58,260 nt of DNA from Vicinamibacterales bacterium (GCA_030680175.1 JAUXWO010000090.1:73933-132192), one strand, 5' to 3'; counted from the first letter of the stretch, positions 36,001-43,420 are shown. Translations and numbers: made by a program. The notes: a model not told the origin generated them from the sequence alone.

Positions 36001-36479
36001 CGCAGCGCCCGGTCCAGGGCCTCGTCGATGAGCCGCGGCGTCTCCGTCTCGTCGGCCATCGCGAACCCGGGATCGACGTCGGCCTCCAGTGGAAACTCCC
36101 GGAGCAGCGACAGGCAGAATGCGTCGATCGTGCTGATCGCGATCTCGCCCAGCCGATCGCGCAGGTCCTGCCAGCGCTCCGGTGTGAGCGCGCCCTCCTC
36201 CGCCTGCTCGCGCAGGCGATCGACGATGCGCTGGCGCATCTCGGCGGCGGCCTTGCGCGTGAAGGTGATGGCGAGGATGTTGCGCGGGTCGATGCCGGCG
36301 CGCAGCAGGTTGATGTAGCGGTCCACGAGGACCCGCGTCTTGCCGGTGCCGGCCGACGCCTCGAGCGCGACGTTCCTTCCGGGATCGACCGCTTCACGCC
36401 GCGCCGCCTCGTCGCGCGCGATCATCGGATCCGGCGCGTCCGCGCCGCCGAAGTCGATCGTGATCTGCCGGTCACTCAT
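33093..36479 (-). CDS. addA: Helicase-nuclease AddA (UvrD/RecB superfamily)
   Basis: 1128 residues. An SF1A helicase: Walker A ASAGTGKTRVLVDRYINLLR near residue 43, ILAITFTRKAAAEMRQRIVD, the Walker B VLVDEFQDTSRAQWELVELL, GDRKQSIYGFRDADV, and motifs V/VI (MTVHAAKGLEFPVVFIVNLT; LLYVAVTRARDRLYLVS). The C-terminal RecB-type nuclease has GVIDCLVVAPGGD and VVEFKTG with QLEAY. With AddB it resects double-strand breaks for RecA. It starts 8 bp inside the end of addB, so it is coupled. Confidence 0.92.
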   Translation of the reverse strand: MSDRQITIDFGGADAPDPMIARDEAARREAVDPGRNVALEASAGTGKTRVLVDRYINLLRAGIDPRNILAITFTRKAAAEMRQRIVDRLREQAEEGALTPERWQDLRDRLGEIAISTIDAFCLSLLREFPLEADVDPGFAMADETETPRLIDEALDRALRIGRAQSAHLEDVALVFTALGEMPLRRGLARLLDRRLVAEGALDRYLARGPRALTADEVTRRAAVRLARAFADAPGGLDGFLACGPNDDARFDLLSRDLQRLAVAAVDAGGPVLDAGRLQALFARVRDYFFTQKGEPRKRLANKASAFASRSAYQTHLALVGSLAPPLAVVMAAHRRDLNVILSRGVRWLFARALEEFRRTLDEHAVLDFSDVLARALVLLRQMEEFSRSRYRLEARYQHVLVDEFQDTSRAQWELVELLIRSWGEGLGLAGDGRLPPSVFIVGDRKQSIYGFRDADVAVLDEAARFIGALRPDTDVRRAIARSFRSRPPLLAFVNDLFAGIEKQPARQDAFRYDEQDRFPLAADAVREEEALGVMAGADVAACARAVAGEIAGLIDRGALVRDRDTGVRRPIQPGDVAVLFRSRDSHREFERELERASLPFYVYKGLGFFDADEIKDVLALVHYLADPRSDLRAAAFMRSRFLRLSDPAVKALAPGLAAALADEAAPPAMARLTEEDRAVLVRAREATARWRRQTDRVPPAELLDQVLSESAYAVELAGRGVVQARENLKKLRALVRRIQNRGYATMARVAGHFTQLAAGDESNAVIDAIDAVNLMTVHAAKGLEFPVVFIVNLTRGTGGGLDAIRVSGIEPAAVAGSDETAVDTVAIGEFESGLDLDAAQREREETKRLLYVAVTRARDRLYLVSTLSREGRFRPGKGSLADVLPPSIFPVFELAAALAPGEPVAWSGPQHAHTFRVGDPDPAARPAPPDPWPAARVDDFGPIGEGASARRGTVTGEAPPAGDDRPVGPRRAADAGRLALAGTLVHRAIQARVPFALAADIDALRVALDALVRETERREVDGLAQVLDEAARAFAAIAGQDEVRALLDSGERLHELAFSLGRDGGIVRGVIDCLVVAPGGDVTVVEFKTGVASAAHARQLEAYIEAGQALFPGRNVRGRLIYATPAG

Positions 36480-39474
36480 CGCCGCGCTCCGCGCCGGCCG
36501 GCGCCTCGGCCGTCTCGGCGGTGACGTAGTCCTTCCGGCAGACGCTGCCGAACGCGCAGATCGCGCAGAGCTGTCTGTCGTCCGGGGCCGGCGGGAAATG
36601 GCCGGCGGCGATGTCGTCGAGCGCGCCGAGCATCCGCCCCTGCGCCGCCGTGAGCCGCGCGGGCAGATCGGCAGGCCGGGTCGTCAGCGGCACCACCGTC
36701 CTCGCGCCCTCGAACGAGATGTAGCAGGCCTCGCCGAGCGTCCAGTCACGCCCGCGGCGGCCGGCCAGCGCCACCGTGGCGCACACGCTGTAGATGGGGA
36801 GCTGCAGCGCCTTCTTCGGGTCGGGCACCTTCTTCGACTTGTAGTCGATGACGCGAAAGGTGCCGTCCGAGATCAGATCGATGCGGTCGGCCTTGCCGCG
36901 GAGCGTCACGGCCCGCGTGCCGCCCGCCTCCGCCTCCAGCTGGAACGCGCCCTCGAACGGAAACTCGAGCAGGCGGTCGACAATCGCCTCGGGGCGTTCG
37001 GCTTCCATGGAGAAGACCCGATGGGCGATGCCCGCGCCGACCGCCGACCCACGCAGGCGCGGGCGCTCGAGCGCCGCCTCGGACGGTGAGAGCGTCGCCA
37101 GCGCCTCCTCGGTGATCGTGTCGAACAGGCCCCGCGCGTCATCGAGCGTGGCCGGCGTGATCTGCCCCTGGTGGCGCCCGGCCCACGCCTGGTAGAACCG
37201 CTCGAAGAGCTCGTGCAGGAAGCGGCCGCGTTCGAGCGGCGTGCGCGTGTCCTCGTCTTCGGGTTCGGCTTCGAGCCCGAGGACCTCGGACGCGAAGAAC
37301 CGGAAGGGGCACTCGAGATAGCGCTCGACGCGGCTCACCGAGACGCGCGGCATGGCCCAGGCGCCGGCTTCCCCGTGGAACGACGCCGCCTCCGCGGGCG
37401 TGCGCGTCATACGCAGCGTGGCCCACGCCGCGGCCTCGGGTCCGGTGGCCTCGGGTACGAGGGGCGGGTACACCAGGGCTTCCCACGAGAAGATGCGCGC
37501 GGACAGATCGTGCGAGGCCACCACCTGGGGCAGGCCGAGGCCGCGCACATCCTCCAGCAGCGACGAGGGCTCGACGATCGAGTCGTCTTCCAGCGTGATG
37601 GTGGAGAGCGTCGTCCGATCCCGCGCGAGGTGCAGCAGATCCGCGAAGCCCGCGCGCGCGGCGGCGAGGCGCGACTTCTCCTCCGGCCACTGCAGGTTCG
37701 AGAGCAGCGAGGCCGGGTAGAAGATGCTGCGCCGCTCGCGCTCCGGCCACTCCCCTTCCACGAGGCCGAGCACCAGCACCTCGTCGAATTCGCCGTAGAG
37801 CGCGGACGCGGGGTCGAGGATCTGGACGCCGCCTTCGCCGGTGCGCGGCGCGAACGTCTGGCCTTCGAGCCATCGGCGCACGGCCGCGGCGAGGTCCGCG
37901 ATGGTCACCGCCGCCTCGGGATCGTGGCGGGCGTAGGCCCCGGCCAGGGCTTCGAGCGCGGCCAGCACCGCGGCACGCACGCGCCGGTGACGCGACGCGG
38001 TCGGCGCATCGGCCGAGTCGCGCGGGGCGTGGGCGGTGAGGAACGTCACGAGATCCGCGATCTGGTCGGGCACGGGCCGCCTGGACGTGAGCGGCGTGAG
38101 CGCGCGGACGATCGCGACGAGCGCCACCGCCGCGGGCGCGGCGGCCTGTCGCGTGCGGGCGTCACGGCGCGATCCGCCAGGCACCCCCGACCACTCGGCG
38201 GACAGCGCCTCGAGATGCGCGGCCTCCCCGAGGTACCGCGCCTCGGCCAGCGCCCAATCGAGCGCGGTCACCGCGGACGCCGGTACGGGCATGCCGTCGG
38301 CCTCGAACGCGAAGTGCGGCGATCGCAGCAGCGCGATCGCCGACGCCCGGGTGAAGCCCGACGTCACGCACCCGAACACGAGGTCGAGCGCGGCGGCGTA
38401 GGGTTCCGCCGCCAGCGGCAGCGTGTCGAGCGTCTCGAAGGGAATCCCGGCATCGCCGAGCACGTCGCGCGCCAGGTAGAGATACGGCAGAGGGCGCCGG
38501 ACGACGAGGGCGGTGCGGGCGAGGGGGCGCCCGCGTCCAGCGCGATGCTCGGCGCGGAGGCGGCGGGCGACCCCGGCCAGCTCCTCCTCACGATCGCGGC
38601 TCGTGAACACCCACGTCCCTGCGTCCGGCACCTGCAGCACCGGGCGGCCCCATCCCGCATCGGGCGCGTAGGCGTCAATCAGGCCGGGCAGATGTTCGTG
38701 CAGGCGTTCGAGGTAGCCGGCCGAGAGCAGGGCTTCGGTCGCGAGGAGGTCGACGTGCGCGAGGCCCGGCAGCCGCGCGATGACATCGAAGTCGGCATGC
38801 CACAGTCCCTGCGGATCGGCGGCGCGGTCCAGTACGGTGACGATGAGGCGGCCGAGCGGGCGGGCGGGGGGGTCGGCGATCAGCCAGTCGCGCAGCGCGT
38901 GTTCGTCCACCGCGCCGCTCTCGAGGACGCGACGCTCGTAGCCGCGGAACGTCGCCGCGAGGAACCGCGTCTGCTGCAGCATCCGGACGGCCCCGCGATC
39001 GACATCGACATCCTGCTCCAGCTCACCGGCGAGGTACTCCTCGAAGCGGGCCACCGTGCGCAGCTGGCGCCGCAGCGCGTCGTAGAGCAGCATCATCTCG
39101 GCCACCAGGCCGGGCCGCAACGTGAAGGGCGTCGGCGTGCCACCGCGATCCGCCTCGCCCGCCGCGGCCGACAGCATCACCTCCCGCTCGAAGGCCGAGA
39201 GCCGCCGGGGCGGGTCGGTGAGGCGCTGGTGCAGCGCGTCGTAGAGGTCGGCGCGCGAGCCGATGGCGGGGAGGGCCAGCGCGGGGCGCGACCCGTCGAG
39301 CAGCAGGTCTTCGAGCGTGCGCCGCAACTGCTCGGCGGCCGCGCGCGTCGGGACCAGCACGAACGCCTCGGCCGCCTCGGCCGGCGAGCACGCGCCGACG
39401 AGCCCGGCGATGGCGCGGCGCAGCGACGCCGCGTCGGCCGCCCGCAGCAGGCGCGTCTCGCGGGGAGTACTCAC
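36472..39474 (-). CDS. addB: AddB-like nuclease/inactive helicase subunit
   Basis: 1000 residues from GTG (complement 39472-39474), which overlaps the upstream stop by GTGA; the longer reading frame upstream runs across the neighbour. The first 700 residues are an AddB/RecC-like helicase relic. The C-terminal PD-(D/E)xK nuclease has YLECPFRFFASEVLGLE, GRFLHELFERFYQ, GKADRIDLI, RVIDYKSKK and QLPIYS, and the final cysteines LCAICAFGSVC that with the earlier Cys bind a 4Fe-4S cluster as in AddB. The Walker A in the N-terminus is not evident (PTRAAAEQLRRTLEDLL). Forms the AddAB complex. Confidence 0.88.
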   Translation of the reverse strand: MSTPRETRLLRAADAASLRRAIAGLVGACSPAEAAEAFVLVPTRAAAEQLRRTLEDLLLDGSRPALALPAIGSRADLYDALHQRLTDPPRRLSAFEREVMLSAAAGEADRGGTPTPFTLRPGLVAEMMLLYDALRRQLRTVARFEEYLAGELEQDVDVDRGAVRMLQQTRFLAATFRGYERRVLESGAVDEHALRDWLIADPPARPLGRLIVTVLDRAADPQGLWHADFDVIARLPGLAHVDLLATEALLSAGYLERLHEHLPGLIDAYAPDAGWGRPVLQVPDAGTWVFTSRDREEELAGVARRLRAEHRAGRGRPLARTALVVRRPLPYLYLARDVLGDAGIPFETLDTLPLAAEPYAAALDLVFGCVTSGFTRASAIALLRSPHFAFEADGMPVPASAVTALDWALAEARYLGEAAHLEALSAEWSGVPGGSRRDARTRQAAAPAAVALVAIVRALTPLTSRRPVPDQIADLVTFLTAHAPRDSADAPTASRHRRVRAAVLAALEALAGAYARHDPEAAVTIADLAAAVRRWLEGQTFAPRTGEGGVQILDPASALYGEFDEVLVLGLVEGEWPERERRSIFYPASLLSNLQWPEEKSRLAAARAGFADLLHLARDRTTLSTITLEDDSIVEPSSLLEDVRGLGLPQVVASHDLSARIFSWEALVYPPLVPEATGPEAAAWATLRMTRTPAEAASFHGEAGAWAMPRVSVSRVERYLECPFRFFASEVLGLEAEPEDEDTRTPLERGRFLHELFERFYQAWAGRHQGQITPATLDDARGLFDTITEEALATLSPSEAALERPRLRGSAVGAGIAHRVFSMEAERPEAIVDRLLEFPFEGAFQLEAEAGGTRAVTLRGKADRIDLISDGTFRVIDYKSKKVPDPKKALQLPIYSVCATVALAGRRGRDWTLGEACYISFEGARTVVPLTTRPADLPARLTAAQGRMLGALDDIAAGHFPPAPDDRQLCAICAFGSVCRKDYVTAETAEAPAGAERGDE

Positions 39475-40856
39475 GGGAGCGACGGGGGCTTGAGGGCCGC
39501 GTCGAGATCGCTGCGCGCGCGCACGACCAGCATCAACGCCCCGGCCGCGGCCGCCGAGGCGTGGCTCGCCTGTTCGAGGCTGGCCGTCGAGATGGCGTCG
39601 AGGCGCAGCCGCACGGCGCTGGCCGCCAGATCCCACGCCGATCGCAGCAGCGCATGCACGGGCGCGACGGCCGTCGGCGGCGTCAGCGCCGTCAGCCGTG
39701 TGCCTTCGCGCGCGAGCCGCGCTTGCAGCGTCTGGAGCACGCGCGGCGTCGGACCGGCCTGTGCGCGGATGTCCTCGAGGCTGGCGGTGGCGCCGTGCAG
39801 CGCGTCGAGCGCGCTCGACACCGAGCGCCGGTACGCGCGAACGCCGCCGATCTGCATCCGCCACTGATCCTGCGCCAGGCGCAGCCGGCGGGCGGCGTCG
39901 AGCTGCGTGTCAACGGCCGCCAGCAGCACGGCGACCGACTCGGGGCGCTGCCGCCCCAGCCGCTCGTCATCGCGTCTCACCGACGCGCGCAGCCGCTCGA
40001 GGCTGCGGACGTCGGCGCGGGCCGCGTGACGCTGGGCCGCCGTGAGGGTCGACGTGCGCAGGGCGCCGTACTCGCGTTCGAGCCGGCGCTCCTCCGCGAG
40101 CACCGTGGACGCTTCCCCGCGCAGCCGGCTGGCCAGCGCCTCGGGCAGCAACTCGACGGCGCGGTCGAGCACGCCGAGCAGCGTCTGGAGCAGCGACTGC
40201 CGCTCGGCGGGCGTGGCGGCGAGCCGCGAGGCCAGCAGGAGCTGCTCGGCCACTTCGCCCTGGCTCGGCGGCGGCAGCAGTTCGACATCGGGGATGGGCG
40301 GACCGTCGGAGACGAGCGCCAGGTCGAAGCGATCCTCGCCGGCCGCAATGCGCAACTCGGCGATCACCTCGTCGAGCAGCCCGATCATCTCGCGCACCTC
40401 GCGGGCGCGGTAGCCGTAGTGCCGCCGCGGCCAGTCGGTGAGCGCCTGACGTGCCCGCTGGGCCGTCGAGAGGCGGCTCGCCGCATCCGGCAGCAGGGCG
40501 ATGTCGTTCAGCACGCGCGCGATCTCGGCGCTGAAGTACGCGAAGTCCGATTCGCCGCGCGTGGTCGCGTAGTGGGAGGCGCGCGCGGCCTCCGCGTACC
40601 GCTCCGTGCGCGTCCAGTCCACCTGATCGGCCGGAAGCGTGACGATGTGGAGATCGGGGGCGGGGGCGGCGGGATCGAGGGGGACGGAGAAGATGACGCG
40701 GTCGTCGAGGCGCGCCCACTCGCCGTAGCTCGCCAGGTGCGTGCCGTCGGTCAGGAACACCCGGAGCAGGACGGCCGACGGCGCGGTCTGCGCGACCGCG
40801 GTGTGGGCGCCGCACACCATCAGGATGCCCAGCATCAGCCTGTGTGCCCGGCGCAT
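39471..40856 (-). CDS. Secreted alpha-helical protein of unknown function upstream of addBA
   Basis: 461 residues from the ATG complementing 40854-40856. A signal peptide (RAHRLMLGILMVCGAHTAVA, cleavage about AVAQ) is followed by a small beta part (VLLRVFLTDGTHLASYGEWA, VIFSVPLDP) and then long Arg/Ala/Leu-rich helices with coiled-coil character to the end. No family recognised. Odd context: a probably periplasmic protein is co-transcribed, with a GTGA overlap, with the cytoplasmic AddAB repair enzymes. Minus-strand TACCCT is 7 nt before the ATG. Confidence 0.7.
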   Translation of the reverse strand: MRRAHRLMLGILMVCGAHTAVAQTAPSAVLLRVFLTDGTHLASYGEWARLDDRVIFSVPLDPAAPAPDLHIVTLPADQVDWTRTERYAEAARASHYATTRGESDFAYFSAEIARVLNDIALLPDAASRLSTAQRARQALTDWPRRHYGYRAREVREMIGLLDEVIAELRIAAGEDRFDLALVSDGPPIPDVELLPPPSQGEVAEQLLLASRLAATPAERQSLLQTLLGVLDRAVELLPEALASRLRGEASTVLAEERRLEREYGALRTSTLTAAQRHAARADVRSLERLRASVRRDDERLGRQRPESVAVLLAAVDTQLDAARRLRLAQDQWRMQIGGVRAYRRSVSSALDALHGATASLEDIRAQAGPTPRVLQTLQARLAREGTRLTALTPPTAVAPVHALLRSAWDLAASAVRLRLDAISTASLEQASHASAAAAGALMLVVRARSDLDAALKPPSLP

Positions 40857-41157
40857 GACGTCAAGGGTAGTGGATCGCCCCGGCCCCGTCCAGAGTGACC
40901 ACACGTGGGGCCATCGTCGCCCAGACCAGGCGAACCGCCCCTGTGGAAATCCTGTGGACGAACGGTGCAAACCCTGTGGATGGCCGGACAGCGAAATAAT
41001 TCCCGAGGCGATCTTCCGGGCAGGACGCGTGCCCCATCATCCACCTCGCGGTCTTCGTGCCGCGCTTCGCTTGATCTCGTGGCGCGACCGCGTAAGATCG
41101 TGCCTCCGATTCATCCGCGGCCGGCCCCCTCCGGCCACTTCTGCTCAGCACGGGATT
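40857..41157. other. Intergenic stretch with three CCTGTGGA words
   Basis: A 301-bp gap between divergent genes with no supported gene. It holds TACCCT (40864-40869, minus) and three CCTGTGGA words at 40940, 40951 and 40973. Extended to nine bases (TGTGGAAAT, TGTGGACGA, TGTGGATGG) they resemble complementary-strand DnaA boxes with one or two mismatches each. Confidence 0.4.
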
Positions 41158-41367
41158 GTGACTGTTCACCACTACGAAGAACTCATCGCCGGCCGCCTGT
41201 ACTTCATCGAGGTGTCGGCTGTGGACCAGGCGCGCTGGCGGGCGCAGATTGCGCGGCGGCCCGGCATGCCGACGGCGATGATGCCGTTCTACGGCCCGAC
41301 GCCGGAGGACGCCGCGAAGGAGCTCAGCAAGTGGCTCACGCTCATCACGGGCGGGGGGGCAAGCTAG
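41158..41367 (+). CDS. Small hypothetical protein, 69 aa
   Basis: From GTG 41158 the protein reads MTVHHYEELIAGRLYFIEVS and later MPFYGPTPEDAAKELSKWLT. It is charged and soluble, and no domain was recognised. Its TAG shares its last base with the GTG of the asparaginase gene, so the two are coupled; the coupling and the natural amino acid composition support it as a real gene. Confidence 0.6.
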   Translation: MTVHHYEELIAGRLYFIEVSAVDQARWRAQIARRPGMPTAMMPFYGPTPEDAAKELSKWLTLITGGGAS

Positions 41368-42470
41368 TGCGCGCCCGCCTCCCGCTCGCCGCCCTGGCCC
41401 TCGCCGTGGTGTTGCTCGTGACGGCGGCACTGCCCGTCGCGCAGACGCCCACGACGCCGGCTGCCGTGGCGCAAGCCGCCCTGCCGCGCGTGCACATGGT
41501 GGCCACCGGTGGCACCATCTCGAACCGCGACGGGGCACGGCTGACGGCCTCGGAGCTGGCGGCGTCGATGCCCGGCCTCGAACGCCACGCCACGCTCACC
41601 CACGAGCAGTTCGCCAACGTCGCCAGCACGCAGCTCACGCTCGACCAGTGGGTGCAGCTCTCGCAGCGCGTCAACGCGCTGTTCCGCGACGATGCCGGGC
41701 TGGCGGGCATTGTCGTGACGAGCGGGACGGACACCCTCGAGGAGACGGCGTTCTTCCTCCACCTCACCGTCCGCGATCCGCGCCCCGTCGTCCTCGTCGG
41801 CTCGATGCGCAATCCGAGCACGCTCGGCTACGAGGGGCCGGCCAACCTGCTCGAGGCGATCCGCGTGGCCGCCTCGCCCGCCTCGCGCGGCATGGGCGCG
41901 CTCGTCGTGTTGAACGACGAGATCAACTCGGCGCGCGACGTGACCAAGACCGACGCCCTCCGCCTGCAGACCTTCCAGAGCCGCACGCACGGCCTGCTCG
42001 GCATTGTCGACAGCGATCGCGTGGTGTTCTTCCGGCAGCTGCTGTCGCGACACACGACGCGGAGCGAGTTCGACATCACGGCGGTGACGGCGCTGCCGCG
42101 CGTGGACGTGCTGATGACGTATCAGGGCGCACCCGGCGACCTGATTCGCGCGGCGGTGGACGCCGGGGCGAAGGGCTTGGTGATCGCCACGGCCGGCGCG
42201 GGGTCGCTCAGTGGCACGCAGGCCGACGGCCTTTCGTACGCCGCGGAGCGCGGCGTGTTCACCGTGATCAGCACGCGCACGGGCGCCGGCCGTATCGCGG
42301 CGTTCGACGGCCCGCTCCCCGCGAACCTGCCCCCCGCCATCGCGCGCCGCGCCGCGTTCATGGTGAATGCCGAGGACCACACCCCGATCAAGGCGCGCGT
42401 CCTGCTGATGCTGGCGCTCCTCCGGACGCAGGATCGCGGCGAGATTCAGCGGATGTTCAAGGAGTACTAA
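41367..42470 (+). CDS. ansB: L-asparaginase (type II, exported)
   Basis: 367 residues. A signal sequence (LPLAALALAVVLLVTAALPV) precedes the asparaginase core: MVATGGTISNRDGARLTASE with the first catalytic Thr, VVTSGTDTLEETAFFLHLTV with the TDT motif, VGSMRNPSTLGYEGPANLLE, VVLNDEINSARDVTKTDALR, and MTYQGAPGDLIRAAV. It hydrolyses asparagine to aspartate and ammonia, probably in the periplasm. Start GTG 41367 overlaps the upstream stop. Confidence 0.92.
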   Translation: MRARLPLAALALAVVLLVTAALPVAQTPTTPAAVAQAALPRVHMVATGGTISNRDGARLTASELAASMPGLERHATLTHEQFANVASTQLTLDQWVQLSQRVNALFRDDAGLAGIVVTSGTDTLEETAFFLHLTVRDPRPVVLVGSMRNPSTLGYEGPANLLEAIRVAASPASRGMGALVVLNDEINSARDVTKTDALRLQTFQSRTHGLLGIVDSDRVVFFRQLLSRHTTRSEFDITAVTALPRVDVLMTYQGAPGDLIRAAVDAGAKGLVIATAGAGSLSGTQADGLSYAAERGVFTVISTRTGAGRIAAFDGPLPANLPPAIARRAAFMVNAEDHTPIKARVLLMLALLRTQDRGEIQRMFKEY

Positions 42471-42472
42471 GG

Positions 42473-42521
42473 GAATCCATTATAGGCCTTGCTGGAATCC
42501 ACTTTGACTTAGAATGGATTC
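42473..42521 (+). promoter_or_regulatory. vapB operator/promoter: three GAATCCA boxes and TAGAAT
   Basis: GAATCCA at 42473-42479 and 42495-42501 and the inverted TGGATTC at 42515-42521, the last touching the ATG. TAGAAT (42510-42515) is 6 nt from ATG 42522, so the message would start at the ATG. Such repeated boxes over the promoter fit autoregulation by the VapB/VapBC complex. Confidence 0.6.
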
Positions 42522-42725
42522 ATGAAGACCACCGTGGATATTCCTGATGACGAGCTGGCGGATGCCATGCGGTTCACCAAGGCGGCCACGAAGCGGGAGG
42601 CCATCGTGACGGCCATCGTGGAGTTCAACCGCCGCCGACGGATGGCCGAACTGACCAGGCGCGCGGGCACCTGCGTCGATCTGATGACGGTGGACGAGTT
42701 GCGCGCGGCGCGGCGGCGCAACTAG
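42522..42725 (+). CDS. vapB: VapB-type antitoxin (ribbon-helix-helix)
   Basis: 67 residues: MKTTVDIPDDELADAMRFTK, then ATKREAIVTAIVEFNRRRRM, the pattern of VapB (DUF2191-type) antitoxins whose N-terminal ribbon-helix-helix binds DNA and whose C-terminus (ELTRRAGTCVDLMTVDELRA) wraps the toxin. Its TAG stop is formed from the TA target and first base of the inserted repeat element; without the element the stop would be TAA two bases before vapC. Confidence 0.87.
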   Translation: MKTTVDIPDDELADAMRFTKAATKREAIVTAIVEFNRRRRMAELTRRAGTCVDLMTVDELRAARRRN

Positions 42726-42831
42726 TGGAGTGTATCGACTGAAGTGGTACTACCGGCGCCTCTGCTCAACCGCGATTCCGCGGGCCGCCCAACGGGCGGC
42801 CCGGTAGTAAGTAGTCAACAACACTCCACTA
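42723..42831 (+). mobile_element. TA-flanked structured mini-element, copy A (between vapB and vapC)
   Basis: About 105 bp between two TA dinucleotides (42723-42724 and 42830-42831) with perfect terminal inverted repeats GTGGAGTGT/ACACTCCAC. Inside are ACTACCGG/CCGGTAGT (42749-42756, 42801-42808), CCGCG/CGCGG (42770-42774, 42779-42783) and GCCGCCC/GGGCGGC (42784-42790, 42794-42800) stems. A second copy is at 55262-55374. It encodes no protein. TA flanks and size fit a MITE moved by an IS630/mariner-type transposase, which is an inference; no transposase is in the window. Confidence 0.75.
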
Positions 42832-42834
42832 ATC

Positions 42835-43203
42835 ATGGTTCTGGTCGACTCGTCCTCGTGGATTCACTTCCTGCGCGCCGACGGCGACCCCGCCGTTCGC
42901 ACCAGAGTCGAGGCCCTGCTGCACGCAGGCACCGCGCGATGGTGCCCACTCGTCCGGCTCGAGTTGTGGAACGGCGCGGGGGGTGAACGCGAGAAGAAGA
43001 TCCTCCGGGAGTTCGAGCGGCTGATCCCGGAACTGTCGATCACGCCTGCGGTCTGGGACGAGGCGTTCGACCTGGCGCGTCGTTGCCGTGCCGCCGGGGT
43101 GACGGTGCCGGCGACGGATCTGCTGATCGCCGCGTGCGCGCGACACCACGCGGCGGCCCTGGAGCACGCGGACGCCGACTTCGACGACATCGCCGGGGTT
43201 TGA
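42835..43203 (+). CDS. vapC: VapC-type PIN-domain ribonuclease toxin
   Basis: 122 residues with the PIN-domain acidic residues: Asp5 (MVLVDSSSWI), Glu43 (RLELWNGAGG), Asp95 (PATDLLIAAC) and the C-terminal Asp113/115 cluster (HADADFDDI). VapC toxins cleave tRNA or rRNA. Its ATG lies 3 nt after the right end of the mini-element, so its coupling to vapB is now interrupted by 109 bp. The stop codon overlaps the -35 of the tRNA-Ala promoter. Confidence 0.9.
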   Translation: MVLVDSSSWIHFLRADGDPAVRTRVEALLHAGTARWCPLVRLELWNGAGGEREKKILREFERLIPELSITPAVWDEAFDLARRCRAAGVTVPATDLLIAACARHHAAALEHADADFDDIAGV

Positions 43204-43229
43204 CGCCTCGTCGCGCGGCGGGTTATAGT
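43200..43229 (+). promoter_or_regulatory. tRNA-Ala promoter (TTGACG, 18 bp, TATAGT)
   Basis: TTGACG at 43200-43205 (over the vapC stop) and TATAGT at 43224-43229 with an 18-bp spacer, 15 nt before the tRNA. Confidence 0.65.
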
Positions 43230-43244
43230 CAGAAGTTCCAGAGA

Positions 43245-43320
43245 GGGCCTGTAGCGCAGTTGGGAGCGCGCCTGAATGGCATTCAGGAGGTCACCGGTTC
43301 GATCCCGGTCAGGTCCACCA
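43245..43320 (+). tRNA. tRNA-Ala (GGC)
   Basis: 76 nt including an encoded CCA. The acceptor GGGCCTG pairs with CAGGTCC and contains the G3-U70 wobble that marks alanine tRNAs. The anticodon arm is CCTGA-ATGGCAT-TCAGG with anticodon GGC at 43278-43280; the T arm is CCGGTTCGATCCCGG. The last 22 nt are repeated 100 bp downstream. Confidence 0.96.
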
Positions 43321-43398
43321 TCTCCCTCATTTCATTCGGTCGATGGTGTCCCGACCGTGCTCAGTGGCGCGGCGGCCGCTGCGCGCCCGCCAGCGGCA

Positions 43399-43420
43399 TC
43401 GATCCCGGTCAGGTCCACCA
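43399..43420 (+). repeat. Second copy of the tRNA-Ala 3' end (22 bp)
   Basis: TCGATCCCGGTCAGGTCCAC plus CA is identical to 43299-43320, the end of tRNA-Ala including CCA. The 78 bp between them (43321-43398) hold no gene. Period is exactly 100 bp. Confidence 0.9.

Noticed and set aside
40940-40980. Replication origin signalled by DnaA-like boxes
   Set aside because: Only three sites, each with one or two mismatches; no dnaA, dnaN or AT-rich unwinding region nearby.
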